From positions 1,054,001 to 1,118,000 of the forward strand of contig NZ_JAPEMA010000001.1 in NCBI RefSeq assembly GCF_026343185.1: a stretch of DNA of 64,000 nucleotides. Direction: 5' to 3'. Numbering within the stretch: the first letter of the stretch is position 1; the number at the start of each line of letters is the position of its first letter. Origin of the DNA: Streptomyces sp. NBC_00091 (lineage in GTDB: Bacteria > Actinomycetota > Actinomycetes > Streptomycetales > Streptomycetaceae). The notes under the pieces are model-generated. The model saw only the letters and a list, made by a program, of their open reading frames with translations. It ran no database searches and was not told where the DNA came from. This document shows, one piece after another, positions 17,824-25,789 of the stretch. The position numbers and the translations under genes were made by a program.

Positions 17824-18555
17824 CTAGGCCGCGGTGCTGCGTTCCCAGGCGTAGTCAAAGCTCTTCATGTAGTGCCTGAAGCTCCGCCCGCCCGGGATGT
17901 AGCGAAAGTGCAGGACCGGGTTCTGGCCTGCGGGCGCGCCGAGCACATGGGGGTTGACGAGGATGTCGTCGTCAAAGCGGTAGACCGAGTTGTAGAGGAT
18001 CGTCTCGTGCAGCCGGACCTCTACTCCCTGGGTCGTCATGGCCGGTTCGAGGTAGCGGCGTGTCATGCGCGACCGGGCGGCGAGATCCGCGCCGATCCCC
18101 TCTTCCTCGCCTCGCTGACGGATCACCTCGGAGTCGGGATCCCCGAGGAGGATGCGCACCTGGGCACCCGCCCGCGCCTTCCGGGAGAGCCGGTCCGCGA
18201 GTTCCGGATGCCCGTCGAAGAGGAACAGCCCGGCGTAGACGAGGACTTCCACGTGGCTGACGGCGTTATCGATCAATGACGACCACAGGTCTGCGGGCAC
18301 GACGCCCCTGTGGGGGTAGTAGGTGACAAGCTCAGACGCACTCGCCGTCTCGGCCTGCCGGGCGACCGTCGGCCAGAGGTAGACCTCGTCCACGCCGAGA
18401 AGCGTCGCGGTCTTCCACCGATGGGAGCGGTGCGGCGTGCGGTCGGTCGTGATCCAGCGCTCCACGGTCTTGGGATCCACCCCGACCTGCGCGGCAACCG
18501 ATTGGATGGTGGTGGCACTCGCCGAAATCGAGGCGCGCAGACGCTCGTTCGCCAT
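17824..18555 (-). CDS. Helix-turn-helix regulator with C-terminal PLD-like sensor domain
   Basis: 243 aa. The N-terminal 65 residues form an XRE/Cro-type HTH ([21 protein letters not shown], then [15 protein letters not shown]). The rest (about 75-240) has [21 protein letters not shown] and a [15 protein letters not shown] segment, resembling the phospholipase D-like domain (I recall it as DUF5919) found behind such HTH domains in Streptomyces. The two HxK motifs of real PLD enzymes are not seen, so it is probably a ligand-binding domain. The start is the ATG at 18555. It diverges from the two small genes at 18712, and paired repeats between them are a likely binding site for this protein. 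Confidence 0.8.
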   Translation of the reverse strand: MANERLRASISASATTIQSVAAQVGVDPKTVERWITTDRTPHRSHRWKTATLLGVDEVYLWPTVARQAETASASELVTYYPHRGVVPADLWSSLIDNAVSHVEVLVYAGLFLFDGHPELADRLSRKARAGAQVRILLGDPDSEVIRQRGEEEGIGADLAARSRMTRRYLEPAMTTQGVEVRLHETILYNSVYRFDDDILVNPHVLGAPAGQNPVLHFRYIPGGRSFRHYMKSFDYAWERSTAA

Positions 18556-18573
18556 GGATCTGGCCTTCCCTGT

Positions 18574-18621
18574 GGGACGCCGGGACGTTTCAACCGTAGC
18601 TCCAGACGTCCCTTAACGTCC
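18574..18621. promoter_or_regulatory. Candidate operator: paired GGGACGT repeats
   Basis: GGGACGC (18574-18580) and GGGACGT (18582-18588) lie on one side and ACGTCCC (18606-18612) and ACGTCC (18616-18621) in inverse orientation on the other. The pair GGGACGT/ACGTCCC is a perfect 7-bp inverted repeat with 17 bases between. The array sits just upstream of the HTH regulator start (18555) and within the divergent region for the small genes at 18712. This is the position expected for autoregulation by the neighbouring HTH protein. Confidence 0.55.
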
Positions 18622-18711
18622 ACACAGACCGTGACGCGTCCGCTACCTTGCGCTGTTTCCTGCTGAGTATCCGGAGGATGTCCGGCTCCGCACTCTCCAG
18701 GGGACTGAACC

Positions 18712-18867
18712 ATGAGTCAGACGCGCATGGGCAGCGGCCGCAAGGTCGTGCTGCCCGAACCTCCGCCAGGCCCGAGTCCACGCCTCCTCGCACGTGCCGC
18801 ACGCGGTTGGGCGCGCTTCCTCGCAGGGGCGGACACCCGCCCGGGCGGTGCCGAGGAGGCCCGGTGA
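18712..18867 (+). CDS. Small basic protein of unknown function
   Basis: 51 aa: MSQTRMGSGRKVVLPEPP and then a Pro-rich stretch and RLLARAARGWARFLAG. It is not a family I recognise. The ATG at 18712 has AGGGGA at the right distance, codon usage is Streptomyces-like, and the stop overlaps the next start (GTGA). These signs together support translation despite the size. It diverges from the HTH regulator. A small gene next to an XRE-type regulator is a common Streptomyces arrangement, but no function can be stated. Confidence 0.6.
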   Translation: MSQTRMGSGRKVVLPEPPPGPSPRLLARAARGWARFLAGADTRPGGAEEAR

Positions 18868-19082
18868 ACAGTGACGATTCGTTCGGGCACGAGCCGCACC
18901 CGTGGATCGGCCGGGCCGTGCAGGACATCCCGTCCAAGGGAACGGGCCGGTTGATGGCCGTCGTCCACGAGAAGGTGGTCAACTACGAAGGGCAGGAGCG
19001 GTGGGTGCGGCTCGCGTACATCCGGCCCGCCTCTGGTGTCGAGTGGTCCACGGCCGTCGGCAACATCTTCCTGCTCCCCTAG
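18864..19082 (+). CDS. Small conserved-looking protein of unknown function
   Basis: 72 aa, starting at a GTG that overlaps the stop of the previous small gene by four bases (GTGA). The product reads VNSDDSFGHEPHPWIGRAVQD, with later RWVRLAYIRPASGVEWST. This suggests a compact beta-rich cytoplasmic protein without signal or membrane segment. It is followed at 19100-19138 by a hairpin that would end the two-gene transcript. I do not recognise the family with certainty. Confidence 0.65.
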   Translation: MNSDDSFGHEPHPWIGRAVQDIPSKGTGRLMAVVHEKVVNYEGQERWVRLAYIRPASGVEWSTAVGNIFLLP

Positions 19083-19099
19083 CCCCGCAGAACGAAAGC

Positions 19100-19138
19100 G
19101 CCCCCGTACGGCACCATGATCCGGTGGCGCACGGGGGC
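19100..19138 (+). terminator. Hairpin terminator after the small gene pair
   Basis: Left arm GCCCCCGTACGGCACC (19100-19115) pairs with GGTGGCGCACGGGGGC (19123-19138) at 14 of 16 positions around a 7-base loop, 18 bases after the stop at 19082. There is no T-run, as is usual in Streptomyces. Confidence 0.7.
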
Positions 19139-19250
19139 CTGCGCCATTGGCGGCCCGCCAGGAGGCCGACGGACGGAGTCCGGCGCAGCGCTGCGAAGCC
19201 GGAGAGGCGCCCCGGCGCCGAGCCGCGCGAGCGGTGCGTCCAGAAGCGGT

Positions 19251-19551
19251 CGAGGGCGAGCTGCCCGCCGTCCGCGCCCGGATCACCGCCCTGGGCCTGG
19301 CGGACCGCTTCACGGTTCCGGGGGCCCTGTCGAGCACCGAGGTCCGCACGGAACTCCGCCGGGCCCACGTCTACGTCCTGCCCTCGGTGGACGAACCGTT
19401 CCCGATGTCGGTCCTGGAGGCCCTCGCGGTGGGCGTCCCCCCGGTGGTCACCCACTCCAACGGCCTGGCCCGCGACATCGCCGCCGCCTCCTTCTCCATG
19501 GACGCGGTCCTCGACACCCTGCTGGACGTCTACGGGGCCGCGCGGCGCTGA
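19251..19551 (+). pseudogene. Duplicated, internally deleted 3' end of the GT4 glycosyltransferase gene
   Basis: Bases 19251-19533 match 16335-16734 of the intact glycosyltransferase gene with only about half a dozen substitutions over 283 aligned bases. The copy lacks 117 bases (39 codons, in frame). The break falls exactly between two TCGCCGCCGC direct repeats of the intact gene (16562-16571 and 16679-16688), which indicates slippage. The fragment keeps VYVLPSVDEPFPMSVLEALAVG and ends in frame at TGA 19551 with a different last few residues. There is no N-terminal half; bases 19139-19250 upstream show nothing recognisable. It cannot encode a working GT-B enzyme. Confidence 0.85.
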
Positions 19552-19612
19552 CCGGTACGCGGAACGCCGCCGGGCCCGGGTGGGTGCGGCGGCGGTCGGC
19601 GGTGGGTGGGGC

Positions 19613-20293
19613 TTACGCGGGGATCCAGGCGTAGCAGCCCGTCGAGGTGAACTGGGTGGCGCCGGAGGGGATGGTGGCGGTGGTCCGGTCGCCGGGGTTG
19701 GGCGGGGTTTCGGGGCCCGAGGCGAGGACGGAGCCGTCCTGGGCCTTCGCCTCCCAGGTGCAGGTGGTGCTCTGGGTCAGTGCCCGGTAGGTGCCCGGTG
19801 CGGGCGAGGTGCGGGGGCCGTCGCCGAAGCCCTTCTCCGCCGCCGCCAGGACCGGCTTCTGCTCCGGGCAGAGGTGGGTGATGGCGTCCTTGGCCCCGGT
19901 GACCTCGCCGGAGATGATGGCCGCGGCCGCCGCGTCCTTGTCCCGCTTCGCGGTGCGCTCCACCCGCTGGCAGGTCTCCTGGCCGGTCTGGAGGACGGCC
20001 GCCGGGTCCGTCTTCTCGGGGACGCGGCCACTCAGGTACTGCTTCTCGTTCGCCTTGAAGCTGCCCGTCTTCGGGGTGAGCTTCGCGTCCGGCAGCACGG
20101 GCCCCGTGGGCTTCGCGGAGGGCCCCGCGGAGGGCGCGGCCGGGGCGTCCGCCGGGTCGGGAACGGGCGACGCGGCCGGCGGCTTCGGCTTGGCCGCCTC
20201 GGCGTCGGCCTTGCCGGCGTCCGGGGAACCGCAGGCGGTCAGCGTCAGGGCGGCGGCCAGCAGGGCAGCGGCCGCTGCGGAGCGTCGGTACAT
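19613..20293 (-). CDS. Putative lipoprotein of unknown function
   Basis: 226 aa. The signal peptide with lipobox is clear (MYRRSAAAAALLAAALTLTAC; Cys 21). A Pro/Ala-rich linker follows (about 25-65), and then a globular part with four cysteines (ETCQR, HLCPE, STTCTW, STGCYAW) that could form two disulfides. It would be anchored on the outer membrane face. It lies downstream of the large LamG protein gene in the same direction, but a strong terminator hairpin separates them, so it is probably transcribed separately. The function is unknown. Confidence 0.75.
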   Translation of the reverse strand: MYRRSAAAAALLAAALTLTACGSPDAGKADAEAAKPKPPAASPVPDPADAPAAPSAGPSAKPTGPVLPDAKLTPKTGSFKANEKQYLSGRVPEKTDPAAVLQTGQETCQRVERTAKRDKDAAAAAIISGEVTGAKDAITHLCPEQKPVLAAAEKGFGDGPRTSPAPGTYRALTQSTTCTWEAKAQDGSVLASGPETPPNPGDRTTATIPSGATQFTSTGCYAWIPA

Positions 20294-20324
20294 CAGGGGG
20301 CTCCCGTACGGGTGAGTCGGGCGT

Positions 20325-20357
20325 ACGGGGCCCGGCGCGTGCAGAGCCGGGCCCCGT
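20325..20357 (-). terminator. Hairpin terminator of the LamG protein gene
   Basis: ACGGGGCCCGGC (20325-20336) and GCCGGGCCCCGT (20346-20357) form a perfect 12-bp stem around a 9-base loop, 14 bases beyond the stop of the minus-strand gene at 20372. Confidence 0.75.
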
Positions 20358-20371
20358 GGGCCGTCAGGCGG

Positions 20372-23149
20372 TTACTTCTGGCCGAAGGTGAGGACCAGCC
20401 GCGGAGCGGCGTCCGCGGCGGTCGACTCCGAGGACCAGAGCCACAGCGGGTCGGTGCCCGTGCTCGTCAGGCCGAGGCTGTAGCCGGTGCCGAGCACCGC
20501 GGAGACCGCGGCGGTGTCCAGCTCGACGTTCTGGACGGCCGAGCCGTCCGGCACGCCCGCGATGCTGCCGAGCACGGTGGTGCCCAGGGTGGGCTTGGTG
20601 TTGAACGTCGTGCCGTCGCCGCTCCAGGTGCCGGTGACCGGGACCACGGAGACGGTGTCGGCGGTGCCCGCACCGGTCTGCGTGGAGGTCTTGAACTGGA
20701 GGGAGGCGGCCTTGAGGACCTGCCCGGCCGGGGCGGCCGGGAGGGTGAAGCGCAGGTACGCCTCGTACGCCGAGGTGCCGCGCACCGCGAGCGAGGCCGA
20801 GGTGCCGTAGGCGGTGCTCGGGGCGCCCTGGTTGATGTAGGTGTCCTCGCTCGCGACGACGGTGGAGACCGTGTCGACGGGGGCCTTGGCCAGGTCGAAG
20901 TGGGACTTGACCTGGGCCTGGGTGAGCGCCGACGGGTAGACGGCCGTCTCGTCGATCTGGCCGGCGAAGAAGTTGCTCGTCGGGCGGGTCGGCCAGCTGC
21001 TGAGGTTGTCGCCGCCCACGTGCCAGAAGCCGGCGTACGAGGTGGAGGTCGAGGCGCTGTTCGTGCCCTTGTTCTGGCCGTCCACGTAGAGGGTCATGCC
21101 GCCGGGGCCCTGCGTACCGACGACGTGGTGCCACTTGTTGTCGTTGTACGTCTCGAGCAGGCCGGTGCTGATGGTGCGGGCCGAGCCGTTGTAGACGCCG
21201 AAGACCAGGCGGCCGGCGTTGGTCATGTACAGCTGCTTGTCGTACGTGCCGCTGTTGTTGACCGTGTTGTTGCCGAAGCCGATCAGCTTGCCGCCGCGCG
21301 TGGTGTTCGTCTTGAACCACGTCTCGACGGTGAAGGAGCTGGCGACGGTCTGGCGGTGGTCGCTGTACACCTGCTGGCTGGTGCCGTTGAAGCCCATCGC
21401 CGTGCTGGTGCCGCTGACGGCGCCGGGGCTCTGGCGCAGCGCCGGGGCGTTGACCTGGATGCCGCTGGTGTTGCCGCCGTCGGAGGAGTCGGCCACGTAC
21501 GGGCTGACGGTGTCGTCGTAGCGCCAGTACAGCTGGGCGCCGTCCGCGCGGACCTTGTCCGGGTACGCCGCGGCGGTGGCCGGGACCGTCACGGAGGCGT
21601 TCGCCGACAGGGCGCTGGTGTTGCCGGCGGCGTCGGTCGCGGTCACCCGGTAGGTGTAGGTCTGGCCGGCCTTGACGGTGGTGTCGTTCCAGGAGGCCTG
21701 CGGCCGCTCGAACTCCAGGGAGTCGGCGGTCATCGTGTGGATCGGGGTGCCCGAGCCGTTGCGGTAGATCCGGTAGGTCAGCTTGCTGTCGTCCTGGTCG
21801 TAGCTGGTGCGCCAGCGGACCTGGGCCTCGCCGGGCTTCACGCTCGCCGCGCTCGCGACGGGGGTGGTCGGCGCGCCGACGTCGCCGGTGGAGGCGAAGC
21901 GGGTCAGAGCCTGCTGGGCCCGGCCGTTGATGAGGGTGAACTCACCGCCGACCCACATGTACTTGACGTCGTTCTTCTCCGCGACGGACATGACGCGCGG
22001 GCCGATGCCCTCGCCGACGCCGTCGTTGGCGGTGGGGTGCCAGCCGAGCTTGCGCGGGCCGCGCACGAAACCGTCCACGGGCGCGGGGGCGGCGCCGGTG
22101 TGGTCGGTGGACTGGGCGAGGAGGTAGTTCCGCTTGCCGTCGGGGAATTCCAGCTCGCTGGAGCAGTCGTGCGCGTGGGAGGAGCTGTAGAGGACTCCGT
22201 CGTACGGCAGCACGTACTGGGTCGCGCCGAGGCAGCGGTCGCGCCACTTCTCGGTGAAGTCGAGGTTCAGGCCGAGGCGGCCGTCGAAGACGCCGCCGCC
22301 CGAGCCCTCGTTGCCCGTGTAGTAGCCCGTCGCGTCGGCCGCGATGTTCTTGACGACCGAGTTGGAGGGGATGTTGCTGTAGGTCTTGGCGACCGCGCCC
22401 GTGGTGGCGTCGACGACGGCCAGCGCGTGCGTGGTGGAGCCGTTGACGGCGAAGAAGTCGCCGCCGAGCAGGACCTTCGTGCCGTCGTTGCTGACCTTGA
22501 CGGCCCGGCCGGGCTCGTCCGCGTTGGCGGTGAAGGGCTTGAGGGCGCCGGAGGCGGCGTCGACCGCGGCGAACCGCTCGCGGGTCTGGCCCTCGACGGC
22601 GGTGAAGTCGCCGGCCACGTACAGGGTGTCGTCGGTGACGTCGAGCGCGCGCACGGTGGCGGGGACGCCCGGGTGGAAGGAGGCCTTGGGGGTGCAGCTC
22701 TCGATGTCGATGGCGGCGAGGCTGGAGACCGGGGTGCCGTTGACGGCGCCGAAGTAGCCGCCCGCGTACAGGGTCTTCTTGTCCTTGGAGACGGCCAGCG
22801 CCCGGACGGTCGCGGTGCCGTCGCCGACGGTGAAGGCCAGCTTGCAGGAGGTGGGGTTGCCCGTGGCGGCGTCCAGCGCCACGAAGTTCACGGCCTCCTG
22901 CTCGGTGCCGCTGCCGGCGCCGTCGGGCGGGCGGACCGCCGAGAAGGTGCCGCCGGCGAAGACGGTGCCGTTCGCCTGGTCCATGGCGAAGACGACGCCG
23001 TTCGGCTGCCAGGTGGGCAGCTCGTCCGCGGTGAAGGCCACCGGCGGGGTGATGGCCGACGCCTCGGGCATCAGCACCAGCCCCATTCCGGTGCCGGCGC
23101 CGGCCAGAGACAGGGCGAGGGCAGCAGTCAGCCCTCTGGATCTACGCAT
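20372..23149 (-). CDS. Large exported protein: beta-propeller-like repeats, Fn3, LamG and DNRLRE domains
   Basis: About 925 aa. Signal peptide MRRSRGLTAALALSLAGAG with cleavage near ASA. The N-terminal about 400 residues contain repeated blade-like segments (VFAGGTFSAV, LYAGGYFGAVNGTPV, LYVAGDFTAVEGQ, VLLGGDFFAVNG, MWVGGEFTLINGR), a propeller-type pattern. A fibronectin III domain (about 430-525), a LamG/concanavalin fold with FAGQIDETAVYPSALTQAQV (about 545-745) and a C-terminal DNRLRE-like beta domain (EDTYINQGAP to the end) follow. Proteins of this layout bind or process extracellular polymers; no catalytic residues are evident. Location inside the polysaccharide locus suggests it acts on or binds the exported glycan. 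The ATG 23149 follows GGGGGG and gives a clean signal peptide. Confidence 0.85.
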   Translation of the reverse strand: MRRSRGLTAALALSLAGAGTGMGLVLMPEASAITPPVAFTADELPTWQPNGVVFAMDQANGTVFAGGTFSAVRPPDGAGSGTEQEAVNFVALDAATGNPTSCKLAFTVGDGTATVRALAVSKDKKTLYAGGYFGAVNGTPVSSLAAIDIESCTPKASFHPGVPATVRALDVTDDTLYVAGDFTAVEGQTRERFAAVDAASGALKPFTANADEPGRAVKVSNDGTKVLLGGDFFAVNGSTTHALAVVDATTGAVAKTYSNIPSNSVVKNIAADATGYYTGNEGSGGGVFDGRLGLNLDFTEKWRDRCLGATQYVLPYDGVLYSSSHAHDCSSELEFPDGKRNYLLAQSTDHTGAAPAPVDGFVRGPRKLGWHPTANDGVGEGIGPRVMSVAEKNDVKYMWVGGEFTLINGRAQQALTRFASTGDVGAPTTPVASAASVKPGEAQVRWRTSYDQDDSKLTYRIYRNGSGTPIHTMTADSLEFERPQASWNDTTVKAGQTYTYRVTATDAAGNTSALSANASVTVPATAAAYPDKVRADGAQLYWRYDDTVSPYVADSSDGGNTSGIQVNAPALRQSPGAVSGTSTAMGFNGTSQQVYSDHRQTVASSFTVETWFKTNTTRGGKLIGFGNNTVNNSGTYDKQLYMTNAGRLVFGVYNGSARTISTGLLETYNDNKWHHVVGTQGPGGMTLYVDGQNKGTNSASTSTSYAGFWHVGGDNLSSWPTRPTSNFFAGQIDETAVYPSALTQAQVKSHFDLAKAPVDTVSTVVASEDTYINQGAPSTAYGTSASLAVRGTSAYEAYLRFTLPAAPAGQVLKAASLQFKTSTQTGAGTADTVSVVPVTGTWSGDGTTFNTKPTLGTTVLGSIAGVPDGSAVQNVELDTAAVSAVLGTGYSLGLTSTGTDPLWLWSSESTAADAAPRLVLTFGQK

Positions 23150-23405
23150 GAGCCCCCCAGGGCAATCGCCCGGCTTGATGGCTGGAACTATCCGAACAGC
23201 CATATGTACTGGCGCACACTAGGGCTCACTCGAGGGCCCGGTCACCTCACTTGACCCATTGCATACCAACCTGGAATCAACGGAGTTCAGCATGGAGGGT
23301 GCGCGTGGGACATACGGCGGGTTGTGCCCGGCCACGCCCGTGCGGAGCCCAGAGCTCGCGGGGACATGACCGGGACACGGCAAATCGTAGGCGACGTGCG
23401 AGGCC

Positions 23406-24419
23406 TCAGCGGTCGATGCGGACCGTCGCACCGGCGAGCTGGTCCTCGACCTGGCGGACGTCCGCGTCGACCATGATCCGCGCGAGTTCGGGCACCAGGA
23501 CCGACGGCTTCCAGCCAAGGATCGCCTGCGCCTTGGAGGCGTCGCCGATCAGGGCGTCGACCTCGCTCGGGCGCTCGTACTTGGGGTCGTAGCGCACGTG
23601 CTCGGCCCAGTCGAGGCCCGCGTGGGCGAAGGAGGACTCGACGAACTCCCGTACGGTCGCGGCGACTCCGGTGGCCACCACGTAGTCGGTCGGCTCGTCC
23701 TGCTGGAGCATCCGCCACATCGCGTCGACGTACTCGGGGGCGTAGCCCCAGTCGCGGACGGCGTCGAGGTTGCCGAGGTAGAGGCGGTCCTGGAGGCCGG
23801 CCTTGATCCGGGCGACCGCGCGGGTGATCTTGCGGGTCACGAAGGTCTCGCCGCGGCGCGGCGACTCGTGGTTGAAGAGGATCCCGTTGACGGCGAACAT
23901 GCCGTATGCCTCACGGTAGTTGACCGTGGTCCAGTACGCGAAGACCTTGGCCGCGCCGTACGGGCTGCGCGGGTGGAACGGGGTGCCCTCGTGCTGCGGG
24001 GGCGGAGTCGAGCCGAACATCTCGGAGGACGAGGCCTGGTAGATCCGGGTGTCCACACCGCTGGCCCGGATGGCCTCGAGCAGCCGCGTCGCGCCGAGGC
24101 CGGTCACGTCGCCGGTGTAGAGGGGCGCGTCGAAGGAGACCCGGACATGCGACTGGGCGCCGAGGTTGTAGACCTCGTCGGGGCGTATGTCGCGCAGCAG
24201 GTTCACCAGGGCGACGCCGTCGGCGAGGTCGGCGTGGTGCAGGACGAAGGACCGGTTGGCGGTCTGGGGGTCCTGGTAGATGTGGTCGATCCGCTCCGTG
24301 TTGAAGCTGGAGGACCGCCGCACGAGCCCGTGCACCGTGTATCCCTTGGAGAGCAGGAGCTCGGCGAGGTACGAGCCGTCCTGCCCGGTGACGCCGGTGA
24401 TCAGTGCGGTCTTGCCCAT
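23406..24419 (-). CDS. gmd: GDP-mannose 4,6-dehydratase
   Basis: 337 aa, the normal size. Extended short-chain dehydrogenase fold: [12 protein letters not shown] (NAD(P)-binding GxxGxxG), the family marker [13 protein letters not shown], then S-S-S-E-M-F-G for the catalytic Ser/Thr-Glu pair, and the YGAAK motif (Tyr/Lys). [16 protein letters not shown] is diagnostic of Gmd. It converts GDP-D-mannose to GDP-4-keto-6-deoxymannose, the first step to GDP-fucose, using bound NADP. The start is the ATG at 24419 with GGGGG upstream. It diverges from the GDP-fucose synthase gene, so the two steps are encoded back to back. Confidence 0.95.
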   Translation of the reverse strand: MGKTALITGVTGQDGSYLAELLLSKGYTVHGLVRRSSSFNTERIDHIYQDPQTANRSFVLHHADLADGVALVNLLRDIRPDEVYNLGAQSHVRVSFDAPLYTGDVTGLGATRLLEAIRASGVDTRIYQASSSEMFGSTPPPQHEGTPFHPRSPYGAAKVFAYWTTVNYREAYGMFAVNGILFNHESPRRGETFVTRKITRAVARIKAGLQDRLYLGNLDAVRDWGYAPEYVDAMWRMLQQDEPTDYVVATGVAATVREFVESSFAHAGLDWAEHVRYDPKYERPSEVDALIGDASKAQAILGWKPSVLVPELARIMVDADVRQVEDQLAGATVRIDR

Positions 24420-24539
24420 GTGGGGTCCCCCTGGGGTTGGTTGTGGTTCGAAAAACGAGGTCGTGCCGCTGGCCTGGCCGGCCGTCTGGTCATTACGGGC
24501 CCGGAACCGGATGCGTACCGTACACGCCGGTAACTTCCC

Positions 24540-24680
24540 GCCCCCACCAGCCCGTCCAGCCGCCCCGGCCCATCCAGCCCCGCCGGCCCGCTCCGGCCCC
24601 GCTGGCCGCTCCAGCCCCGCCGGCCGCACCGGCCCCGCCGGCCGCACCGGCCGCACCGGCCGCCCCGGCCGCCCCGGCAC
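24540..24680. repeat. Imperfect GC-rich repeats between gmd and fcl
   Basis: This stretch is built from variants of CCGGCCGCACCGGCC and CCGGCCCCGCTGG in irregular array. The 408-base region 24420-24827 that contains it has no supportable gene on either strand. It must hold the promoters of both divergent genes, but no hexamers stand out. Units are not evenly spaced, so it is not a CRISPR array. Confidence 0.6.
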
Positions 24681-24681
24681 G

Positions 24682-24730
24682 ATCCAGCCTCGCCGGCGTT
24701 TGAGGCGCGGGGTCTGGGGCGGAGCCCCAG
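24682..24730. repeat. Interspersed Streptomyces-type palindromic element, copy 1
   Basis: The core ATCCAGCCTCGCCGGCGTTT runs on into GAGGCGCGGG (24682-24711). It is followed by a perfect inverted repeat CTGGGGC-GGA-GCCCCAG (24714-24730). The 30-base core recurs with one base changed at 62071-62100. I recall such sequences as common between Streptomyces genes; no coding potential is seen. Confidence 0.7.
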
Positions 24731-24827
24731 GGCCCCGGCGCGGGGAACCCGCCGGTTCCGGGGGCCGGTTCCAGGGGATCCGGGCTCCCCGGAAACCCGC
24801 GGCCAGCGGACTGGCATCATCGGCGGT

Positions 24828-25772
24828 ATGACAAGTTCGCAGCCGCTTCTCCCCCCGCACGCCCGCGTCTTCGTCGCCGGACACCGCGGCCTGGTGGGGT
24901 CCGCGGTCGCCCGCCGCCTCACCGCCGACGGCCACGAGGTGCTCACCCGCGGCCGCGCCGATCTCGACCTGCGCGACGCCGCCGCGACGGAGGCGTACCT
25001 GCGGGACGTGCGCCCGGACGCGGTCGTGCTGGCCGCCGCCAAGGTCGGCGGGATCATGGCCAACAGCACGTACCCGGTGCAGTTCCTGGAGGACAACCTC
25101 CGGATCCAGCTCGGCGTCATCGCCGGGGCGCACGCCACCGGCGTGGGCCGCCTGCTGTTCCTCGGCTCCTCCTGCATCTACCCGAAGCTGGCCCCGCAGC
25201 CCATCAGCGAGGACGCCCTGCTGACGGGGCCGCTGGAGCCCACCAACGAGGCCTACGCCCTCGCGAAGATCGCCGGCATCGTGCAGGTCCAGTCGTACCG
25301 CAAGCAGTACGGGGCCTCGTACATCTCGGCCATGCCCACGAACCTCTACGGCCCGGGCGACAACTTCGACCTGGAGTCCTCGCACGTCCTGCCCGCCCTG
25401 ATCCGCCGCTTCCACGAGGCCGCCGCGGAGGGACGCGAGGAGGTCACCCTGTGGGGATCGGGCACCCCGCGCCGGGAGTTCCTCCACGTGGACGACCTCG
25501 CGGCCGCCTGCGCGGTGCTGCTGGAGCGCTACGACGGCGACGAGCCCGTCAACATCGGCTGCGGCGAGGACCTGACCATCAAGGCGCTGGCCGAGACGGT
25601 CGCCGAGGTGACCGGCTTCCGGGGACGGCTGGCCTGGGACACGTCGAAGCCGGACGGGACGCCGCGCAAGCTGCTCGACGTGTCCCGCCTGACCTCGCTG
25701 GGCTGGAAGCCGGGCATCGCGCTGCACGACGGCATCGCCGCCACCTACCGCTGGTGGCTCGACCAGAACTGA
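24828..25772 (+). CDS. fcl: GDP-L-fucose synthase
   Basis: 314 aa. [18 protein letters not shown] is the NADP-binding loop of WcaG/Fcl enzymes. [33 protein letters not shown] and [12 protein letters not shown], with the catalytic Tyr and Lys, are conserved Fcl blocks, and [29 protein letters not shown] is diagnostic. It epimerises C3 and C5 of GDP-4-keto-6-deoxymannose and reduces C4, yielding GDP-L-fucose. With gmd it gives the locus its own supply of a fucose (or related 6-deoxyhexose) donor. The ATG at 24828 follows a weak GGCGG site. It is convergent with the priming transferase, 17 bases apart. Confidence 0.95.
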   Translation: MTSSQPLLPPHARVFVAGHRGLVGSAVARRLTADGHEVLTRGRADLDLRDAAATEAYLRDVRPDAVVLAAAKVGGIMANSTYPVQFLEDNLRIQLGVIAGAHATGVGRLLFLGSSCIYPKLAPQPISEDALLTGPLEPTNEAYALAKIAGIVQVQSYRKQYGASYISAMPTNLYGPGDNFDLESSHVLPALIRRFHEAAAEGREEVTLWGSGTPRREFLHVDDLAAACAVLLERYDGDEPVNIGCGEDLTIKALAETVAEVTGFRGRLAWDTSKPDGTPRKLLDVSRLTSLGWKPGIALHDGIAATYRWWLDQN

Positions 25773-25789
25773 CCGCACCTCGCCGCTCC

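Noticed and set aside
19147..19551. Independent 134-aa glycosyltransferase gene
   Set aside because: It lacks the acceptor domain and part of the donor domain and is nearly identical to the 3' end of the intact gene nearby; it is a truncated duplicate.
18902..23254. A 1450-codon open frame on the plus strand across the LamG gene
   Set aside because: It is the G+C-driven mirror of the minus-strand LamG and lipoprotein genes. Its product is Gly/Val/Arg/Ala low-complexity without domain motifs, whereas the minus frame has a signal peptide and recognisable folds.
24540..24680. Possible CRISPR-like or satellite array
   Set aside because: Units are irregular in length and spacing and there are no unique spacers or cas genes; it is simple GC-rich repeat sequence.
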